From contig NZ_JAAWUO010000003.1 of the NCBI RefSeq assembly GCF_013304825.1, positions 186,001 through 250,000 of the forward strand: a DNA stretch of 64,000 nt. Direction: 5' to 3'. Position 1 is the stretch's first letter, and the number at the start of each line of letters is the position of its first letter. The position numbers and the translations under genes are program-made. The stretch is from Blautia schinkii. GTDB lineage: Bacteria > Bacillota > Clostridia > Lachnospirales > Lachnospiraceae. This document shows, piece by piece, positions 43,321 through 51,259 of the stretch. The notes under the pieces were generated by a model, which was given only the letters and a program-made list of their open reading frames with translations, ran no database searches and was not told where the DNA came from.

Positions 43321-46065
43321 TCACCACCGGTTCTTTATTTTGTTCTGCAGGTTATAGAGAATGTTCAGAGCTTCCATTGGTGTCAGATTACCGATTTCCA
43401 GGCATTTGATCTCCTCAATGATATCATTATCCTGCACTGTATCGAACAGGGACATCTGTGCCATATCTACCTGATCATAAGAAATCTTCTGCTTTTTTTT
43501 AGGAGCAGTCAGATCTTTTACAGCTGCAGTAATGTCCGCATCACTGAGCTCTTCTACCAGTTCCTTTGCCCGCTGGATAACGGAATCCGGCACACCGGCA
43601 AGTTTGGCTACCTGGATACCGTAACTTTTGTCTGCACCGCCTTTTACGATTTTACGAAGGAATACGATGTCATCACCCTTTTCCTTAACTGCAATACAGT
43701 AATTATTTACGCCGGAAAGCTTTCCTTCCAGCTCTGTAAGCTCATGATAATGGGTTGCAAATAAAGTCTTTGCTCCGCAGAGCTTGGTGTTGCTGATGTA
43801 TTCAATCACTGCCCATGCAATGGAAAGCCCGTCAAAAGTACTAGTTCCGCGTCCGATTTCATCCAGGATCAGAAGACTTTTCGACGTGGCATTTCGAAGA
43901 ATATTGGCAACTTCTGTCATTTCCACCATAAAAGTACTCTGGCCGCTGGCAAGATCATCAGAAGCACCTACACGTGTAAAGATACGGTCAACGACTCCGA
44001 TATTGGCACTGTCAGCAGGAACAAAGCTTCCAATCTGTGCCATCAGTACAATAAGAGCTGTCTGGCGCATGTAAGTGGATTTACCTGCCATATTCGGGCC
44101 TGTGATAATAGAAATCCGTTTCTTATGGTTGTCAAGATATGTATCATTAGGAATGAACATATCGTTCTCGATCATCTGTTCCACAACAGGGTGGCGTCCG
44201 TTCCGGATATCAATAAGTCCTGTTTCATTGATCTTTGGGCGGACAAAATTGTTCCGCTGTGCCACAAGTGCCAGGGATGCAAAAACGTCCAGTGCTGCAA
44301 CTGCTTTCGCTGTCCGCTGGATACGGACAACCTCTGCCCCTACTTTATCGCGGATATTGGAAAAAAGTTCAAATTCCAGTGCATAAAGCTTGTCTTCTGC
44401 CCCAAGAATCAGATCTTCCAGTTCCTTCAGTTCCTGAGTGATATAGCGTTCTGCATTGGTAAGGGTCTGTTTACGGATATAATCCTCTGGTACAAGATCT
44501 TTGAATGTATTGGTAACTTCCAGTGAATAGCCAAATACACGGTTATATTTGATCTTCAGGCTCTTAATACCGGTACGTTCCCTTTCTCTTGCTTCCAGTT
44601 CAGAAAGCCATTTTTTTCCATCTGTGCGGGACCGGCGGAATCTGTCGACATCTTCGTTGTAGCCCTCACGAATGATTCCCCCGTCTTTCTGTGCCAGAGG
44701 CGGATCATCGGTAATGGAAGTCCGGATCAGTTCTGTGATATCGGTCAACGGATCCATATCTTCGTTGATCGTCTGAAGCAGCGGAGACTGGAATTCTGAG
44801 AGAATCTGTTTGATATATGGAAGCATTTCCAGAGATGAGGCAAAAGAAACCAGATCTCTTGGATTGGCGGATTTATAACTAATACGGCTGATGAGACGTT
44901 CCAGGTCATAGATGGGATTTAAATATTCACGAATCTCATCTCGTTCCATTGGCTTTTCATTCAGTTCTTCCAGTGCACTTAGTCTCTTTTCGATTTCATC
45001 TGCATCGATCAGAGGCTGTTCCACATAAGAACGAAGAGTTCTTGCTCCCATAGCGGTTTTAGTCTTGTCCAGTACCCAGAGGAGAGAACCACGTTTCTGT
45101 TTCTCCCGCATAGTTTCCACAAGTTCCAGATTCCGGCGGCTGGAGCTGTCAATGAGCATATATTTCTCCGCTGAATATGGACGGATACTGGCCATATGGG
45201 AAAGGGCTGTTTTCTGTGTTTCCTTCAGATATAGAAACAACGCTCCTGATGCAATGATCCCGCTGTCATAATCTGCAATTCCAAGACCTTCCAGGTTTCC
45301 TACATGAAAATGTTCTTTTAATGTCTTCTGACAGAGCTGATCGTCAAAATACCATGGCTCCAGTGCAAATACGCAGATCCCAAGACGTCCTTTCAGATTT
45401 TCCACATCAACACCGCTTAAAAGAAAGGCATCATTGCAGATGATCTCTGCAGGAGTAAATTTATTGATCTCATCCAGGAGTTTCTGAGGTTTATCCAGTT
45501 CTGTGAGAAAACAGTCACCAGTTGTAATATCCGCAATAGCGCAACCGAAATGATCTCCAATAGAAACGATAGACATCAGATAATTGTTTTTAGATTCGTC
45601 CAGAGACATGGCATCCAATGTAGTTCCCGGTGTGACAATACGGATAACTTCACGTTTCACCAGACCTTTTGCTTTTTTGGGATCCTCCACCTGTTCACAG
45701 ATTGCAACTTTGTAGCCTTTCTCGATCAGCCGGTTGATATAAGTCTCCGCAGCATGAAAAGGAACGCCACACATGGGCGCTCTCTCTTCCAGTCCGCAGT
45801 CTTTTCCAGTAAGCGTGATCTCCAGTTCCTTCGATGCAGTCAGCGCATCCTCAAAAAACATCTCATAAAAATCGCCCAAGCGGTAAAAAAGGATACAGTC
45901 GCTGTATTCTTCCTTGGTTTTTACGTATTCTTTCATCATCGGTGATAATACACTAATATCCTCCGGAAACCCAGTATTTATGCGGCTTTTAGAAGTCCCA
46001 GATGTTGATTTGACCACATTATTACGATAGTTTTTTCCCTCGTTAGTGTTTTTGTCTATACTCAA
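43321..46065 (-). CDS. mutS: DNA mismatch repair protein MutS, with N-terminal extension
   Basis: Mismatch sensor ATPase. The 914-residue reading starts at a TTG with GAGAGG 9 bases upstream. Mismatch-binding Phe is in DCILFYRLGDFYEMFFEDA; Walker A is GPNMAGKSTYMRQ near 660, followed by Walker B in LLILDEIGRGTST. A canonical N-terminus would begin near LSPMMKEYVKTK, so about 40 polar residues are extra. An internal ATG in the MMKEYV segment is the alternative start. A mobile island begins only 42 bp upstream, so the native promoter and perhaps the true start region may have been displaced. Confidence 0.95.
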   Translation of the reverse strand: MSIDKNTNEGKNYRNNVVKSTSGTSKSRINTGFPEDISVLSPMMKEYVKTKEEYSDCILFYRLGDFYEMFFEDALTASKELEITLTGKDCGLEERAPMCGVPFHAAETYINRLIEKGYKVAICEQVEDPKKAKGLVKREVIRIVTPGTTLDAMSLDESKNNYLMSIVSIGDHFGCAIADITTGDCFLTELDKPQKLLDEINKFTPAEIICNDAFLLSGVDVENLKGRLGICVFALEPWYFDDQLCQKTLKEHFHVGNLEGLGIADYDSGIIASGALFLYLKETQKTALSHMASIRPYSAEKYMLIDSSSRRNLELVETMREKQKRGSLLWVLDKTKTAMGARTLRSYVEQPLIDADEIEKRLSALEELNEKPMERDEIREYLNPIYDLERLISRISYKSANPRDLVSFASSLEMLPYIKQILSEFQSPLLQTINEDMDPLTDITELIRTSITDDPPLAQKDGGIIREGYNEDVDRFRRSRTDGKKWLSELEARERERTGIKSLKIKYNRVFGYSLEVTNTFKDLVPEDYIRKQTLTNAERYITQELKELEDLILGAEDKLYALEFELFSNIRDKVGAEVVRIQRTAKAVAALDVFASLALVAQRNNFVRPKINETGLIDIRNGRHPVVEQMIENDMFIPNDTYLDNHKKRISIITGPNMAGKSTYMRQTALIVLMAQIGSFVPADSANIGVVDRIFTRVGASDDLASGQSTFMVEMTEVANILRNATSKSLLILDEIGRGTSTFDGLSIAWAVIEYISNTKLCGAKTLFATHYHELTELEGKLSGVNNYCIAVKEKGDDIVFLRKIVKGGADKSYGIQVAKLAGVPDSVIQRAKELVEELSDADITAAVKDLTAPKKKQKISYDQVDMAQMSLFDTVQDNDIIEEIKCLEIGNLTPMEALNILYNLQNKIKNRW

Positions 46066-46107
46066 GTATTTAAACCTCTCTTTAAAATTTTATCTCCATT
46101 TGCAAAA

Positions 46108-47385
46108 TCAGGTTTCTGTTCCGTATTTTTGTATATACAGTTCGTATTCGTCATCTATATGTTCTTCTTCAATGTGTGTATAATAATTAGTCATTTTTTC
46201 ATCAGAGTGTCCAGCTATTTTCTTTACTGTAGCGGCATCCATTCCCGATTGAATGCATCTTGTTACAAAAGTATGACGGAAAATATGAGGATGAACATCC
46301 ATTAAATTCGGATCTCTGTTCTCTTTTTCTGCCAGAGCAATTTCATGCTTATTAACAATCCCAACAATCCGCCTGCATTCTGTTTGAGCTGATGATGGAA
46401 GATAACTTCTTCCTGAAGATGTTGTAAAAATCAGACCGGGATATTTTTTTAAAAGTATATTTGGTTTTCCCCAGTTTTTCCCCAGTTTTTCTTTATCACG
46501 ATCCTGTTTTTCCTTCCAGCTCATAAAAGCAGCAATCACTGCATCCGTTAATGGAACCTTTCTATTGCTGGCACTTTTCTTTGGTGTTGTAATCTGAATA
46601 GTAGAATACCTTTCAGGAAGTTCATTTCCTTTCGAATCATAATATTTTGTAACTCTGTTTAAGGTTTTATATACACGAAGCTTTTCATGCTTAAAGTCAA
46701 GATCACACCATTCTAGGGCAAGTGCTTCCCCTATACGTAATCCTGTATGAAGAAGAATAAAAAAGAGTTCATAATACCGGGTATTCTTGCAGCTCTCAAG
46801 GAAACGATGAGTGTCATATATACTAAGACATTTTTCATCTTCTTGTTCCTGCATTATCTTCTCATCAGGTATTTCACCCGGTTCTTCTTTAGGCAGTTTA
46901 ATATCGGCTACGGGATCTATGGGTATCATTTTTCCACCATATGCCTTTTTGAAAAGCTGACGGACTACACTTAATGATTGTATTACCGTTGTACGTGCAT
47001 ATCCTTCTTCTTCGAGTCCCTTTATCATGTCAAGAATATGTGTTGGACGGACCTCTATTAACCTCATGTAACCAATATATTCTCTTACTCGCTCAAAACC
47101 ATTTACATAGTTACTTAAAGTGGTTGCTTTAACAGAATGCACCACATAAATAAGCATCCATTTTTCATACCACTTTGAAACAGAAATTCTAGGATCATAT
47201 CCTGCAATTCCGGGGGAAACATTAGCAAGGTAGGCATTTCTTTCTTTTTTTAGATGTTGTAAATTTGTACCATAAATTGAAAACGTTTTTCCTGTACCGC
47301 GAACGAAAATTCTGGCCTCATATCGTCCATCTTTTCTTTGATATAATCCTTTTCCTAATTCTTTACCCTTTAAGTTTTTTCCCAT
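46108..47385 (-). CDS. Tn916-type tyrosine integrase
   Basis: A 425-residue phage/ICE integrase. It has an AP2-like arm-binding start (GLYQRKDGRYEARIFV), a SAM-like core-binding domain (about 75-165) and a catalytic domain with R in HTGLRIGEALAL, H-x-x-R in HPHIFRHTF, H in IAGHSDEKMTN and Tyr in NYYTHIEE. The ATG at 47385 is preferred over an upstream one 36 bases earlier by fit to the family start. Its 3' end is 42 bp from the mutS start. Excisionase lies upstream. No other conjugation or phage genes remain between here and the insertion sequences. Confidence 0.93.
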   Translation of the reverse strand: MGKNLKGKELGKGLYQRKDGRYEARIFVRGTGKTFSIYGTNLQHLKKERNAYLANVSPGIAGYDPRISVSKWYEKWMLIYVVHSVKATTLSNYVNGFERVREYIGYMRLIEVRPTHILDMIKGLEEEGYARTTVIQSLSVVRQLFKKAYGGKMIPIDPVADIKLPKEEPGEIPDEKIMQEQEDEKCLSIYDTHRFLESCKNTRYYELFFILLHTGLRIGEALALEWCDLDFKHEKLRVYKTLNRVTKYYDSKGNELPERYSTIQITTPKKSASNRKVPLTDAVIAAFMSWKEKQDRDKEKLGKNWGKPNILLKKYPGLIFTTSSGRSYLPSSAQTECRRIVGIVNKHEIALAEKENRDPNLMDVHPHIFRHTFVTRCIQSGMDAATVKKIAGHSDEKMTNYYTHIEEEHIDDEYELYIQKYGTET

Positions 47386-47455
47386 AACACCACCATCCTT
47401 TCTGATGATAATGCATGGCACTGGATATATATTTTAGCACAACAAAAAAAAGCTT

Positions 47456-47653
47456 TCAAGACTGCCGATCTATCCATTTTTGAAATTTTTTCTTATCAAT
47501 CAGTGTTCTGCGCCCAATCCGTACCATGAAACAGTTTTCATTCATCAATGATCTCATTGTTTTCTCAGAAAGTCCTGTAAGCTCACAGGCTTCTTTAACG
47601 GATATAAGAATTTTATCGTTGTTTGCTTCCGACTGTGTTTTTTTTCGCAACAT
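47456..47653 (-). CDS. Excisionase, MerR/Xis-type helix-turn-helix
   Basis: A 65-residue DNA-binding protein: ISVKEACELTGLSEKTMRSLMNE is the winged helix-turn-helix and FMVRIGRRTLIDKKKFQKWID the wing and last helix, as in Tn916 Xis and helix_turn_helix_17 proteins. It would bend DNA to favour excision by the neighbouring integrase. The start codon has no close Shine-Dalgarno; a GGAGGA lies 41 bases upstream across a perfect hairpin. Confidence 0.85.
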   Translation of the reverse strand: MLRKKTQSEANNDKILISVKEACELTGLSEKTMRSLMNENCFMVRIGRRTLIDKKKFQKWIDRQS

Positions 47654-47700
47654 ATATAACCGGTCAATATCTGCAGGCAGATGATATTGACCGTTCCTCC
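47651..47700 (-). promoter_or_regulatory. Shine-Dalgarno and start codon of xis separated by an 11-bp hairpin
   Basis: Read leftward: GGAGGAA (47694-47700), then CGGTCAATATC (47683-47693), an 11-base loop, GATATTGACCG (47661-47671), seven bases and the ATG (47651-47653). If the hairpin folds, the effective spacing from GGAGG to ATG is about 9 bases. This would make excisionase translation depend on the hairpin, as described for T4 gene 25. Confidence 0.6.
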
Positions 47701-47893
47701 TTCCTATATTGTCAAGCCCTAAAGTATTGATTTTGTGGGCTTTTTCTTTAAATATTACCTCTCAAAACAGAGCTAAAAGTGTACGACAGTCATCGTATCC
47801 TGTTGCTAGAATATAAATAGTACAAGCCAAAATGAGAAATTCCAAATACACATAAGCATGGTACAATAGAAACATGCTGAAGGAGGATCTCAT

Positions 47894-48178
47894 ATGGCAA
47901 AGCAACATGACAAACAATTTAAACTTGATGCAGTCCAGTACTATCAGGATCACAAAAATCTCGGAGTACGTGGATGTGCAGAAAATCTTGGCATCGGCTA
48001 CAGTACATTAACAAAGTGGCTGAAAGACTTCCGGGAATCAGGTGATATTCCTGTTCGTGGTTCTGGTAATTATGCATCTGATGAGCAGAAGGAAATTGCC
48101 CGTCTCAGGCGTGAATTACGTGATGCTCAAGATGCACTTGACGTGTTAAAAAAAGCAATCAACATTCTGGAAAAATGA
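47894..48178 (+). CDS. IS3-family transposase OrfA
   Basis: A 94-residue helix-turn-helix protein: FKLDAVQYYQDHKNLGVRGCAENLGIGYSTLTKWLKDF binds the IS ends, and a C-terminal leucine-zipper-like helix (EIARLRRELRDAQDALDVLKKAINILEK) mediates dimer formation. AAGGAGGA lies 9 bases before the ATG. The stop overlaps the orfB ATG by ATGA after an A-run, so OrfB may be made by coupling or by -1 frameshifting. Confidence 0.92.
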   Translation: MAKQHDKQFKLDAVQYYQDHKNLGVRGCAENLGIGYSTLTKWLKDFRESGDIPVRGSGNYASDEQKEIARLRRELRDAQDALDVLKKAINILEK

Positions 48179-49089
48179 CGGAAGCCATTTATCTCGAAGT
48201 GTCTGAGAAGACGGAAGCTGCCAAAAAGGCTGGACGCCGGGTTTCCGTCTCCGGAATGTTGAAGTTTTTAGGTGTCTCTCGCTCAGGATATCTTGCATGG
48301 CTCCACCATGTACCTTCTGATACAGAAAAACGTCGTGAAGCTGTAAAAGCAAAAATACAGGATATTTATGATGATTCCAAGCAGAACTACGGTGCTCCGA
48401 AAATCACTGTAGAAATTCGAAAAACTGGTGAAGTCATTTCGGAAAGAACCGTTGGTACATATATGCGCCAAATGGGGATCCGTGCTCAGTGGAGCAAACC
48501 ATGGACAATCACCACAAAAGATTCCGATTTCAGCACTGAATTACAAAATATCCTTGATGAGCAATTTAATCCTAATCGTCCGAATGCAGTCTGGTGTTCG
48601 GATATCACCTACATCTGGACAATAGATGGATTTGTCTATCTGACCAGTGTTATGGATTTATTTTCTAGAAAAATCATAGCCTGGACGCTTTCAGAAACAC
48701 TGGAAGTATCCTGCGTGATTGATACTATAAACAAAGCCAAAGCTCGCCGGAATATCAATCAACCATTAATTATCCATTCGGATCGTGGCAGCCAATATGT
48801 TGCAAAGGAATATAAAAAAGCAACCGAAAATATGCAGCGTAGCTACTCAAAGAAAGCTTTTCCGTGGGATAATGCATGCATTGAATCCTTTCATTCTATT
48901 ATCAAACGTGAATGGCTCAATCGTTTTAAAATTCGCGATTATAAGCAGGCATACCAGTTGATTTTTGAATATCTGGAAGCTTTCTACAATACGAAACGAA
49001 TTCATAGCCATTGCAACTATATGTCGCCAAACGAATTCGAACGAGTGTATGAAAGAATACACACTGAGGCTGAGCTTCTGGCAGGTTAA
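48175..49089 (+). CDS. IS3-family transposase OrfB (DDE integrase core)
   Basis: A 304-residue catalytic subunit. An HTH_21 region (AVKAKIQDIYDDSKQNYGAPKITVEI) precedes the rve core with the DDE residues in WCSDITYIW, IHSDRGSQY and NACIESFHSIIKRE; the tail YNTKRIHSHCNYMSPNEFE is typical. All catalytic residues are present, so the element is potentially active. Confidence 0.95.
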   Translation: MTEAIYLEVSEKTEAAKKAGRRVSVSGMLKFLGVSRSGYLAWLHHVPSDTEKRREAVKAKIQDIYDDSKQNYGAPKITVEIRKTGEVISERTVGTYMRQMGIRAQWSKPWTITTKDSDFSTELQNILDEQFNPNRPNAVWCSDITYIWTIDGFVYLTSVMDLFSRKIIAWTLSETLEVSCVIDTINKAKARRNINQPLIIHSDRGSQYVAKEYKKATENMQRSYSKKAFPWDNACIESFHSIIKREWLNRFKIRDYKQAYQLIFEYLEAFYNTKRIHSHCNYMSPNEFERVYERIHTEAELLAG

Positions 49090-49309
49090 AATGGGGAGAA
49101 TTTTCTCATTTTAACTTGTACTAAATCTTGACATAGGACCATCCTGTACTGAACAACCATAAAAGGGTATAGTTTTATAAAGCGTCCTGGTAAAGGGGCT
49201 TTAAAGGCTATAATCCTCTGTTAGCTATGAGGGTGAACCTTCCGTGTCTAATGGGATCTTGTCCCAACTTGTCGGGTAGAAACACCTATTACTAGGTATA
49301 TCCCCCACA

Positions 49310-49342
49310 GATCCGTACGTGCCCAATTCAGGCATACGGCTC
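49310..49342 (-). ncRNA. Group II intron domain V
   Basis: A 33-base hairpin read leftward. It starts GAGCCGTATGCC and closes with GGGCACGTACGGATC; the AGC catalytic triad sits at the base of the stem and a 2-base bulge lies opposite. The form and its place just after the maturase gene are diagnostic. Confidence 0.88.
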
Positions 49343-49364
49343 TTCACGACACTTATGCCTCAGA

Positions 49365-50759
49365 TTATCCATATAGGCTCACATAAATACGTGGTCTTAC
49401 TATAGGATGCTCCTTCAAAAACTGATTGAATCCATCCCATGTATAACTTTTCCTCTGACTACGCCTATTCATCCAAAAATAAAGAATCTGAATAACTCTC
49501 TTACGGAAGTTATCCATCATTTGATAGTTATCACTTATTCCATAATAATGGTAATACCCAATTAAAATCTGATTTACTTTTGCAAGAATATATTTCTTCT
49601 TTTCAAATCTCATGTCGCGTATAGTGATATTCATCTGTTTACATTTCTTCCGATATTTCTTATTGGAAGTTTTATGTTTTACTCTGAAATTACCGTTTCG
49701 GCTTTTGGAACAATAATGAGTGAAGCCTAGGAAGTCAAATGTTTCTGGTTTGTTCCCCTGTCTTTTAAGGTTATCAGCAGCGAATCGACCAAAATAAATT
49801 AATCGAGTCTTTGATTCCTCTAGGGACAGTCCGAAGTGATTCATCCTTCTCTTAAGATGTTCATAAAAGAGTTCTGCGTCATTCTTATATTGAAAACAGC
49901 ACACAAAATCATCCGCATAGACAACTATGTCTGCATACCCTTTTAGCAATGGTCTTATTTTCTCATTAAACCACCATATAAGGACATAATGCATATATAT
50001 GTTTGCAATTATTGGTGAACATACGCTTCCCTGTCCGGCACCGAATTCGTCAACATAAAATTCTCCATTCTTAAGAATACCTGCTTTGAGCATCTTTTCT
50101 ACCAGTCGGAGCACACTGCTATCTGTAATTCGTGATGAAATAAATTTCATTATCCAGTCATGATTCAAATTATCGAAGAAGCCTTTTATATCGGCATCCA
50201 GTATATAATTCATCTTATGCCCTTCAATCATGTCATTTAGCATTTTTATAGCTCCATGGCAGTTGCGGTTTGGTCTGAAGCCGCACATATTGTTGTAGAA
50301 ATGGGGCTCAAAGACCGATTCCAAAACTTTCCTAAGTGCTTCCTGAACCAGTTTATCTTCATATGAATAGATACTAAGAGGTCTGGTCTTACCATTCTCT
50401 TTTGGTATTTCCACTTTACGTGCTGGTTTAGGTCGATAGCTTTTATTCTTAAGCTTCTCCACTAACTGTTTTAGATTGTTATCAAGATTTGAGTTGTATT
50501 CTTCTTTTGAAATGCCATCAATCCCGACCGCTTTTCTGCCATCCATTTTGTAGTGGCATTCTTTAAGCATCTCAATGTTAATCAAATGCCCAATAGAATT
50601 AAATTTCATTTCTGGATGTTGTTTTGATAATTCTGAGATTCTCTCAAGTTTTGTTGTCATTATTTGTCCTACCTCTGAGTGTAGATAATGTTTCCCTTTT
50701 GATATGATGTCGTGTGGCTGGATATATGTTATCCGTTCTCGACTTCCCTCCAGTGGCAT
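49365..50759 (-). CDS. ltrA: Group II intron reverse transcriptase/maturase
   Basis: A 464-residue intron-encoded protein. Reverse transcriptase blocks are seen: RPLSIYSYEDKLVQEALRKVLE, GFRPNRNCHGAI, DADIKGFFDNLNHDWI, GQGSVCSPIIANIYMHYVL and the catalytic VVYADDFVCCF. Then comes the maturase (X) domain with NKKYRKKCKQMN, ILIGYYHYYGI and FRKRVIQILYFWMNRRSQRKSYTW. No HNH endonuclease domain follows. The first 30 or so residues do not look conserved, so an internal start (MTTKLERISELS) may be used. Confidence 0.93.
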   Translation of the reverse strand: MPLEGSRERITYIQPHDIISKGKHYLHSEVGQIMTTKLERISELSKQHPEMKFNSIGHLINIEMLKECHYKMDGRKAVGIDGISKEEYNSNLDNNLKQLVEKLKNKSYRPKPARKVEIPKENGKTRPLSIYSYEDKLVQEALRKVLESVFEPHFYNNMCGFRPNRNCHGAIKMLNDMIEGHKMNYILDADIKGFFDNLNHDWIMKFISSRITDSSVLRLVEKMLKAGILKNGEFYVDEFGAGQGSVCSPIIANIYMHYVLIWWFNEKIRPLLKGYADIVVYADDFVCCFQYKNDAELFYEHLKRRMNHFGLSLEESKTRLIYFGRFAADNLKRQGNKPETFDFLGFTHYCSKSRNGNFRVKHKTSNKKYRKKCKQMNITIRDMRFEKKKYILAKVNQILIGYYHYYGISDNYQMMDNFRKRVIQILYFWMNRRSQRKSYTWDGFNQFLKEHPIVRPRIYVSLYG

Positions 50760-51259
50760 TACCCACTTTCATTAGTACTATTCGGCCATCCGACTACCTA
50801 TACTCCATTTGATTTCCTTTTCTCATTCGTACGTCATACCTGTTAACACAGGAAAGTATAGGTTCTCCCCAGGTAACATACAGACATTGTAAAACATGGC
50901 TGGCTCTCAGACTCCGCCGTAGCATATGCTTCCTAACCTAAACAGAAACATACGTATTGTCTTCCGTCCGAAAGAAAACGTCGACCTACGGGTTACGTAG
51001 ATTTCGGAGCTCAATCACTTTCAGCCCTATTTCCTAACTGTTTACACTTAGGATACATCGTTACCTCTGTATCCCCAAAACTCGCTACCAGTGGTGCGGC
51101 TACACCTTACTGGATGAGATTTCCACTCATTAATCTGTATGCCCTTCTGGGCGTACCCTTCGTCCCACCTGTTCATACACCGAGTGCTTGCCAAGCTTTC
51201 TAACAGGGTCGTGCCCTATGGAGTGAACTACCACAAGCTACAGCTCTTGTTTGTCGTTT

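Larger units (their letters stand above)
47818..49123 (+). mobile_element. Complete IS3-family insertion sequence
   Basis: About 1.3 kb with overlapping orfA and orfB. Terminal inverted repeats begin TAGTACAAG at both ends (47818-47826; complement at 49115-49123) and continue with AAAATGAGAAA inside, about 20 of 22 positions alike. No clear target duplication is seen. The IS lies between the excisionase gene and a group II intron. Confidence 0.8.
49271..51240 (-). mobile_element. Group II intron
   Basis: A retroelement read leftward. Its reverse transcriptase gene (49365-50759) is followed by a domain V hairpin at 49310-49342, a domain VI-like stem and a CTACCCGAC end near 49271. The about 480 bases upstream of the protein gene (50760-51240) are G+C-balanced and stem-rich, as expected for domains I-III, with no open frame. 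The 5' boundary is not certain: no clear GTGCG start was found, so 51240 is approximate. It lies on the 3' side of an IS110 transposase gene and may have inserted into that element's end. Confidence 0.7.

Noticed and set aside
47710-49133. TGTCAAG / CTTGACA pair as outer ends of the IS3 element
   Set aside because: Only 7 bp match; the pair at 47818 and 49123 matches over about 20 of 22 positions and fits the usual IS3 length better.
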